A stretch of DNA of 13,512 nucleotides, taken from the NCBI GenBank assembly GCA_003024985.2, contig PXIH01S0000047.1; one strand, 5' to 3'. Origin of the DNA: Euperipatoides rowelli (taxonomy: Eukaryota; Onychophora; Udeonychophora; Euonychophora; Peripatopsidae). The position numbers and the translations under genes were made by a program. Each line of letters starts with the position of its first letter. Position 1 is the first letter of the stretch. Below the pieces are notes generated by a model. It made no database searches, was not told where the DNA came from, and worked only from the letters and a program-made list of their open reading frames with translations. This document shows, one piece after another, positions 9,109-13,512 of this stretch.

Positions 9109-9161
9109 GGCACTGGGTTTACTATAATGATTATTTCTAATTGTACTCAATATTATTTTAG
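9109..9161 (+). repeat. 53-bp direct repeat, copy 2, exon-like borders
   Basis: 51 of 53 identical to 8117-8169. Unlike copy 1, it is preceded by a pyrimidine-rich acceptor-like CCATTTTTACAG and followed directly by GTATGTG, a good donor. Similarity to copy 1 stops within a base of both borders. About 50 bp downstream, TTTTTCCCAG (near 9203-9212) could be the next acceptor. It could be an exon in the leader of the LINE whose ORF1 starts at 9260, or the 5' terminus of that LINE. Confidence 0.8.
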
Positions 9162-9259
9162 GTATGTGTTTTATTACTTGTTTGTATAGAATTTAATAAT
9201 TTTTCCCAGTACCTGATATTCAAAAAATTCTTGTTATTCTTGTTGATGGTATACTATTA

Positions 9260-9763
9260 ATGGCTTCTACAAATGATAACTGTAATGTTTGTTCGTTGAT
9301 AGTTTTGAATGGAGATAAAGCTCTGAATTGCAAAGCTTGCCTAAAATGATATCATATAGCTTGTTAAGGATACACTGATAGTGTTTACAAATTTATTGCT
9401 AAAAAAAAACGATCCATGGATTTGCAATAGTTGTAGAAACCAATTCATTCTATGCAACAAAACTACTAAAAAAATTCAGATGTTATCAATCTATCGTTAG
9501 ATAAATATAAAAAACTTTCTAGCAAAATGTTTTAAGAATTTCAAACTGAGATTTCAAAACAAATTAAAGCTTCTGAACTTAATGTTGTCATTCACATGTC
9601 GATAATTCAGGAAAAAATATTATCACATGACCAATCTATAGAATTAANTATGTCCATACTAGAACATGATAGCTTCACTGAGCTGCATAGTCTCCCTCAT
9701 AAGACTTCCCTCCCCCCTAATTGGCCTTATTCTATCTCNAAGAAGACTATATTTACATTATAA
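9260..9763 (+). pseudogene. broken LINE ORF1 with PHD finger and coiled coil
   Basis: From the ATG at 9260 (M-A-S-T-N-D-N) the frame encodes a zinc-binding C4HC3 PHD finger: Cys at 9281, 9290, 9329 and 9338, His at 9353, Cys at 9362, then, after a frameshift in an A run near 9401-9408, W-x-C-x2-C with Cys at 9423 and 9432. Spacing is C-x2-C-x12-C-x2-C-x4-H-x2-C. PHD fingers of this type are known in the first ORF of CR1/L2-like non-LTR retrotransposons, which encodes an RNA-binding, gag-like protein. A second shift near 9480 returns to the first frame, where 9488-9670 reads as a Lys/Glu/Leu-rich coiled coil with one stop. Stops at 9344 (where Trp is usual before Tyr-His) and 9365 also break it. 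It is dead; the C-terminal limit is uncertain. Confidence 0.75.
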
Positions 9764-9843
9764 ATTCTAATTTGGGTCTCGGTTAACATTTCCGTAAAAA
9801 AATAGTCGGGTGTGTTTTGTTAAACTTAACATTATCATTTTAT

Positions 9844-10330
9844 TTAACATGTTATAAGAAAAGGACTTTTATTGCTTAAAATAGTCCCAGATTTTTTGGT
9901 AGATTTTTTTAGCAGTTCAAAAGCGATGTAAAAATCATCTTAATCTGTGCAAAATATACAAATATAGTCTATTTAATTTATTATCTTTAGGTTAGCGTTA
10001 AATGATTTAATATATATTCCAACAAAATTTTCATCAAGATCTTTAACTAATTTGTTAATACAAATATTAAAAAATGATGAACTTAAGGGAGAGCCTTAAG
10101 GTATGGATCTATTAAATTAAAGAAAGGTGATAATTTTCCATTGTTTTTATATGCTAAAGTTCTGGAAATAATATAGTTTATAAATTCATTAAATACCACA
10201 GAGCTGCTAAAAAATTCCTTTACTTTGATTTTTAAATAATGAAAATAAAAGTTTTATTTTAGATATATTAAATCAGGTTCTGGCAGTAGGCAAAAAAAGT
10301 TTTTAGTTTTCTGATGTCTATCTTAATTTA
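9844..10330 (-). pseudogene. broken LINE reverse transcriptase domain
   Basis: Read on the minus strand, about 10225-10115 gives a frame containing N-N-G-K-L-S-P-F-F. After a small indel, 10104-9976 gives the core motif I-P-(stop)-G-S-P-L-S followed by F-N-I-C-I-N-K-L. Further on (9972-9847) comes a D-D within a broken region where the catalytic Y/F-A-D-D is expected, then K-K-S-G and N-K-S-P-F-L, matching the S-G-L-x-x-N-x-x-K-S block after the active site in non-LTR reverse transcriptases. Upstream (about 10330-10230) fragments of the earlier RT motifs are spread over three frames. The DD-to-SG spacing is short, suggesting an internal deletion. Stops at 9973, 9844 and within the PQG motif show it is inactive. 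Clade not assigned. It lies tail to tail with the plus-strand ORF1. Confidence 0.7.
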
Positions 10331-10961
10331 AGATATTGCATTTACATTCACTTAACTTTTTATAATTTATACCAGAATTAAAAAAATAATAATAATAATA
10401 AATTGTAAAAATATTTCAACATTTATTTCACCTAGGAAATTGATTCTTTGGATAAAAAAATGAATAAACATGTTTACTTACAAATTGCCATTTAACTCTG
10501 GGGTGAATGCAAATAAATAGATGTTTACATTAGATAATATCAGGGGGAATTGTAAACAAAAGCTGATGTTCTTTTTTAAAATATTAATTAAACTGACTAA
10601 AAATTAAAATATAACCTTAGTAGGCTATAAAATTAAAAGAAAAAAAGAACTGAAATTATATTCTGCTGGCAAAAAATACCCAAGATAGGTGCAGAAAGCT
10701 CATTTCTTAGTCACAATAAAATATATAAAATATTATACAATAAAGTCTGGATCATGATATAGCCCACCTTAAAATATATATATATATTTTTTTTTTTTGT
10801 AACATAAATATACTCAAAAGACAAAAATCAAAACAAATACTAATGGAATTTCAAGATTAAATGCAATATAAAAAATGTTAAGAAAAATGATACACAGTTA
10901 TTAAAAAAATCTTGATTACTAATTGACATTTTTTCTTTTTTCCCATACTCCTGATCAATTT
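10331..10961. other. AT-rich DNA with microsatellite, no gene supported
   Basis: If the reverse transcriptase were part of a longer minus-strand ORF2, its endonuclease would lie here, but I could not recognise it. An (AAT)5 run lies at 10385-10399, and a TA repeat followed by a T run at about 10776-10798. A GTAAGT donor-like site on the minus strand near 10480 has no convincing exon with it. Confidence 0.45.
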
Positions 10962-11111
10962 TTAATTACGTTTTCTCTTGGGAACAGTCCATCCAATAAT
11001 ATTAAAGTTTTCGAAGCCTGAAGTTCTATTACCTACAAGAATGTAGTTCGGATGAACATAAAATTTAGCAGTTCAGGTTTCATCATACCAAATGATTATA
11101 CAGTATAATAA
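10962..11111 (-). pseudogene. unidentified protein-like C-terminal fragment
   Basis: On the minus strand 49 codons run between a TAA at 11114-11112 and a terminal TAA at 10964-10962, interrupted by one TGA at 11075-11073. The composition is varied and protein-like, unlike the Lys/Ile/Asn/Phe-rich chance frames around it: W-Y-D-E-T before the stop, Y-V-H-P-N-Y and G-F-E-N-F-N-I-I-G-W-T-V-P after it, and a basic end P-K-R-K-R-N that resembles a nuclear localisation signal. The TGA could have been CGA lost by CpG decay. I do not recognise the family. It could be a relic of a transposon ORF or a host terminal exon: an AG at the TTCAG preceding G-F-E-N could serve as acceptor. Confidence 0.3.
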
Positions 11112-11279
11112 TTAATTTTATTGAGGTAAAGTCATAAGTTATTATTTTGTTTAAAACAAGATCTTAGATGTATTGCATAAAATTTTTATTTCTATAAATT
11201 CTAAAGTTAAATATTATTTCTCAGCCTGTATTCATATAGAGCTGGAGATTTGATTTTATTAAATTTCTTGACTTCAAAT

Positions 11280-11290
11280 TTTTAGGAATT
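11280..11290. repeat. left TSD of SINE
   Basis: TTTTAGGAATT, identical over 11 bp to 11582-11592. Confidence 0.85.
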
Positions 11291-11302
11291 GTCTTGGTTC
11301 CG

Positions 11303-11313
11303 TGGTCGAGCGG
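11303..11313 (+). promoter_or_regulatory. pol III box A of SINE
   Basis: TGGTCGAGCGG fits the tRNA box A consensus TRGYNNARNGG. Confidence 0.75.
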
Positions 11314-11355
11314 ATTCTCCGCTTGTAGAACCGAAAGCATATGCTGAGGTGTACA

Positions 11356-11365
11356 GGTTCACGCC
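11356..11365 (+). promoter_or_regulatory. pol III box B of SINE
   Basis: GGTTCACGCC resembles the box B consensus GGTTCRANYCC and starts 53 nt after the start of box A, a normal tRNA spacing. Confidence 0.65.
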
Positions 11366-11581
11366 TCGGCTTGGGCAGTTAAGGAACGTTTTTTTCCCTA
11401 GCTGTAACAGCTCGCTTTGGGTTTTTCCAAGTACGCTGCCTTGTTAACATCTTAGTAACCTTTATCTGGTGTATTAATTGTAAAATTATCTGGCGTATTT
11501 AAATTTATTAACCTCAAAAAAATACATCTCTTCTCCCATTAGAGGGGAGATCTAGTTTTTTTAAATAAAAAAAAAAAAAAA

Positions 11582-11592
11582 TTTTAGGAATT
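11582..11592. repeat. right TSD of SINE
   Basis: TTTTAGGAATT, directly after the A tail and identical to 11280-11290. Confidence 0.85.
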
Positions 11593-11734
11593 AGATTTAG
11601 CTCTAATCATTTTTTAATACATAAACTATCTTTATAAGAACCAATATGCTTAAAAATTTTAGTGTATAGATAATTTAGTGAAATAAAGTATAGGCCCTCA
11701 AAGGAACACAGTAACACTGATGCACTGTTCAAAT

Positions 11735-11890
11735 CAGGTGTGGACTGGGTACATGACGGGCCAGGTAGGGAAGAAAGAAATTCAGACCACTTTCCTTAGG
11801 GAAGTCTCGAGGGATCAAGGGAGCTTAAAGCCAGGTGATTACAGGCCATTTGGCAATTGCCACCCACCTACCTGGGCTGTTCCGCCCCTG
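11735..11890. mobile_element. hAT-type micro-MITE, 156 bp
   Basis: The left end reads CAGGTGTGGACTGGG. The right end, reverse-complemented, reads CAGGGGCGGAACAGC. Further in, CCAGGTAGG at 11761-11769 is repeated inverted as CCTACCTGG at 11867-11875. Flanking 8-mers GTTCAAAT (11727-11734) and GTCCAGAT (11891-11898) match at 6 of 8, both differences being transitions. CAGGGGCGGA-type termini and 8-bp TSDs are typical of hAT elements. It is too short to encode anything; the open frames crossing it are chance. It sits at the left edge of the GC-richer block that holds the Ty3/gypsy remnant, and may have landed in that retroelement. Confidence 0.65.
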
Positions 11891-11898
11891 GTCCAGAT

Positions 11899-12173
11899 TA
11901 ACCATAGCAGGGAACAAAACCTCATTAGAAGAAGGCTTTGGGATTGGGAATATTCTAACAAAAGAACAAAATGAAACTTTCACTTGGAACAAATTTGACA
12001 TTGCCACAGAAAAAAAAAAAGACCCAGTACTATTCATCATACTTAATTATTTAAAACATTTTTGGCACAAACATAAAAATAAAGATGCCACAATAGCCAA
12101 CTTGAATCTAAAAAAGGAACTACTCATTTGTAATGTTTCTGTTGTACTCCTAATTGAGATGGTTTATTATTGA
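11899..12173 (+). pseudogene. possible upstream part of Ty3/gypsy pol remnant
   Basis: A 91-codon open stretch, in the frame ending TGA at 12171-12173, runs right of the micro-MITE. It contains K-D-P-V-L and, later, K-K-E-L-L-I-C-N. These loosely recall the linker between RNase H and the integrase zinc finger in Ty3/gypsy polyproteins. The composition matches the neighbouring integrase remnant rather than the AT-rich surroundings. The distance to the zinc finger is about 180 bp longer than usual, and a second linker-like stretch follows at about 12250-12320, so it may come from another copy. An ATG inside the MITE is not a credible start. Confidence 0.25.
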
Positions 12174-12247
12174 TTCAGGATATAACTACATAAGACAGCA
12201 TAACTGTAAATAAACATACCAGCATATCTACATATGATTGTCTGCAG

Positions 12248-13247
12248 CTGCACGAGACAACTAACCAAGCTTGTCACTTCCTTTATCATTACATCATTGA
12301 AGATGACTGCATCTTATGGGGACTAATAGTAGTAATCCCAATTTCCTTAAGACCAGCTGTGCTTAAATAACTACATCACTAACACACAGGCATCTTAAAA
12401 ATTAAACTTATCTCCAGATCTATTTGTTGAGGCCCTAAAATGGATGAGGATATCGAAAACATGACTTAACGCTGTTGCAAATGCCAACGACAACAATAGA
12501 ACCCTCCAAAAGTGACCATACATTCATGGATAAGACCCACAGGTCCGTGGGTCAGACTACATACAGACCTAATGGGACCATATAAAAATAAAATGTTTTG
12601 TTAACTGTGAACAGCTTCTACAAATGTCCAGCGATCCAAACATTAGATAAAGCGGACAACCATCATGTACACAATGGAAGAATACTTCATCATTATGGCT
12701 GCCTGGAACACCTAATATTGGACAACAGAACTCCATTTACTTCAACCAAATGATTCTATGTAAAGGTTTATTAGCAATAATAATTAAAACTTTATTGCAA
12801 AAACATGGAATTTTACACCCCAAAAACCCAGCCTTCCATGCAGCCAGCAATGGACAAGCGGAAAGCTTTGTAAACTTAGCTAAGACACATCTAAGCAAAG
12901 TAGACAACCTACAAGAGCCATGACAACAATTGCACAACAATGACCTATTACTGGCCACATTATAACCTAAAACTAGCCAGAACTTTCAACAAAAATTACA
13001 AAACAAGATAATGGAAGACTCAAATAAAAAAATTCTTTCCGCAGTAACCTTTACTGTTTCATTTGAGGATGGAAAAGAGGCCAAGCGATACATGAGCCAA
13101 CTTAAACCCTCATATCTGACACTCACAAATCTGACAGACATCCGGAGGAACCTCATACAAGATAACAGGTTCCTACTAGATTATCGAGCTAACACCCACC
13201 TACTATACCCCCACAGGAAATCATCCCAACTCATTCACCACTACTAA
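12248..13247 (+). pseudogene. broken Ty3/gypsy-type integrase (pol 3' part)
   Basis: Integrase inserts retroelement cDNA into the genome. Three parts are visible. First, an HHCC zinc-binding domain in one frame: the linker G/D-C-I-L-W-G and V-V-I-P (12302-12340), His at 12374 and 12383, and C-x2-C at 12473 and 12482. Second, the catalytic core with all three acidic residues present but in three frames: Asp 12566-12568 (H-T-D-L), Asp 12721-12723 (I-L-D-N), Glu 12861-12863 (G-Q-A-E-S). Third, a C-terminal segment F-E-D-G-K then Q-L-K-P (about 13041-13112). Stops are frequent. The second Asp to Glu gap is about 32 nt too long and the part after Glu about 100 codons too short. An inactive relic, lacking visible protease, RT and RNase H. 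Confidence 0.85.
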
Positions 13248-13294
13248 GATACCTATGTGAGTATACAAACCACCTGACAATCTTAGAGTTAAAT

Positions 13295-13306
13295 AAAAGG
13301 AGAGAG
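13295..13306 (+). other. polypurine tract of the Ty3/gypsy remnant
   Basis: AAAAGGAGAGAG, an all-purine run about 50 bp after the end of the coding remnant and 3 bp before a TG that would open the 3' LTR. Retroelements use such a tract to prime plus-strand DNA. Confidence 0.6.
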
Positions 13307-13309
13307 TAC

Positions 13310-13400
13310 TGTGGTATATCACCATCACAATAAGTTGATAAGTACAATATTGATTGCTGTAATTCCAGCAGCATGCACTTTTCGAACACTCTTGAGAGCC
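13310..13400 (+). mobile_element. probable start of 3' LTR, truncated
   Basis: TGTGGTATATC follows the polypurine tract, and retroelement LTRs begin TG. Only about 90 bp are assigned because a different, GGGCCC-containing repeat follows. No second LTR is in the window, so the call rests on position and the TG start. Confidence 0.4.
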
Positions 13401-13512
13401 TGTATAGGGCCCAGGTCAAAAATTTTATGGGCCCTTATATTTTTGATAAGCTTTTTTTTTTGGTTGAATGGACATTTGGTTTATCTTTTGACAGATTTGA
13501 TAAGCTTTTTTT
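13401..13512. repeat. GGGCCC hairpin and truncated direct repeat
   Basis: AGGGCCC at 13406-13412 pairs with GGGCCCT at 13429-13435. TTTGATAAGCTTTTTTT occurs at 13442-13458 and again at 13496-13512, a 54-bp period cut by the window end. The GGGCCC style recalls the 1304-1827 remnant, so this may be the edge of another DNA transposon. Confidence 0.35.

Larger units (their letters stand above)
11291..11581 (+). mobile_element. tRNA-derived SINE, complete, about 291 bp
   Basis: The head carries a polymerase III type 2 promoter: box A TGGTCGAGCGG at 11303-11313 and box B GGTTCACGCC at 11356-11365. Parts of a tRNA-like fold remain (GCTT/AAGC anticodon-type stem), but the T stem is mispaired, so it is not a working tRNA gene. 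The unrelated body contains the palindrome AGCTGTAACAGCT (11400-11412) and a hairpin TCTCCC / GGGAGA near 11532-11550, and the element ends in an A-rich tail at 11564-11581. Perfect 11-bp TSDs flank it, the length made by LINE-type target-primed insertion. Intact TSDs suggest a fairly recent insertion. The parent tRNA is not certain. Confidence 0.85.

Noticed and set aside
11292-11390. Functional tRNA gene
   Set aside because: Box A and B are present, but the T stem is mispaired, no proper cloverleaf forms, and the segment is bounded by SINE TSDs.
11835-12173. A single 112-residue gene starting at 11835
   Set aside because: The ATG lies within the micro-MITE. Only the part right of 11898 could be old coding sequence.
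12737-12958. Minus-strand 73-codon frame
   Set aside because: Antisense shadow of the integrase core, whose plus-strand motifs (H-G-I, S-N-G-Q-A-E) are far more specific.
1-13512. CRISPR array, bacterial operon or phage-like system
   Set aside because: No regularly spaced repeats, no ribosome-binding sites, no dense coding. All recognisable elements are eukaryotic.

Overview
This is AT-rich, intron-scale eukaryotic DNA, most likely from an invertebrate animal. The reasons are long poly(A)/poly(T) runs, no dense ORFs, no bacterial-style gene spacing, and a mixture of decayed animal-type transposons (hAT MITEs, a tRNA-derived SINE, a CR1/L2-like LINE ORF1, a LINE reverse transcriptase and a Ty3/gypsy integrase). 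Scattered N bases suggest a draft assembly. The species cannot be named from the sequence. I see no intact protein-coding gene.

Layout. 1-300: AT-rich filler. 301-774: hAT-type MITE with a perfect 8-bp target-site duplication (TSD). 824-885: fold-back. 1304-1827: probable DNA-transposon remnant. 1854-1912: a 59-nt hairpin with a perfect 22-bp stem. 1971 onward: an orphan transposon end. 2328-2439: fold-back. 3771-4593: 823-bp hAT-type MITE with ACTACT/AGTAGT subterminal arrays and a 7/8 TSD. 4602-6460: featureless AT-rich DNA with long T runs. 6461-7510: a zone several times richer in CpG than the rest, a possible promoter, with a weak candidate 5' exon on the minus strand. 8117-9161: two 53-bp direct repeats flanking a LINE-like 3' end (stem-loop, AATAAA, (AAT)5 tail). 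9260-9763 (+): broken LINE ORF1 with a C4HC3 PHD finger and coiled coil. 9844-10330 (-): broken reverse transcriptase, tail to tail with that ORF1. 10962-11111 (-): an unidentified protein-like remnant. 11291-11581: complete tRNA-derived SINE with perfect 11-bp TSDs. 11735-11890: 156-bp hAT-type micro-MITE. About 12240-13310: Ty3/gypsy integrase remnant ending in a polypurine tract and a probable LTR start.

The elements are independent insertions of different ages rather than a cooperating system. The LINE pieces could have supplied the machinery that moves SINEs, and autonomous hAT copies elsewhere would have moved the MITEs, but neither source is in the window. The best open questions are the CpG-rich zone, the exon-like duplicated 53-bp block, the perfect hairpin and the unidentified minus-strand fragment.
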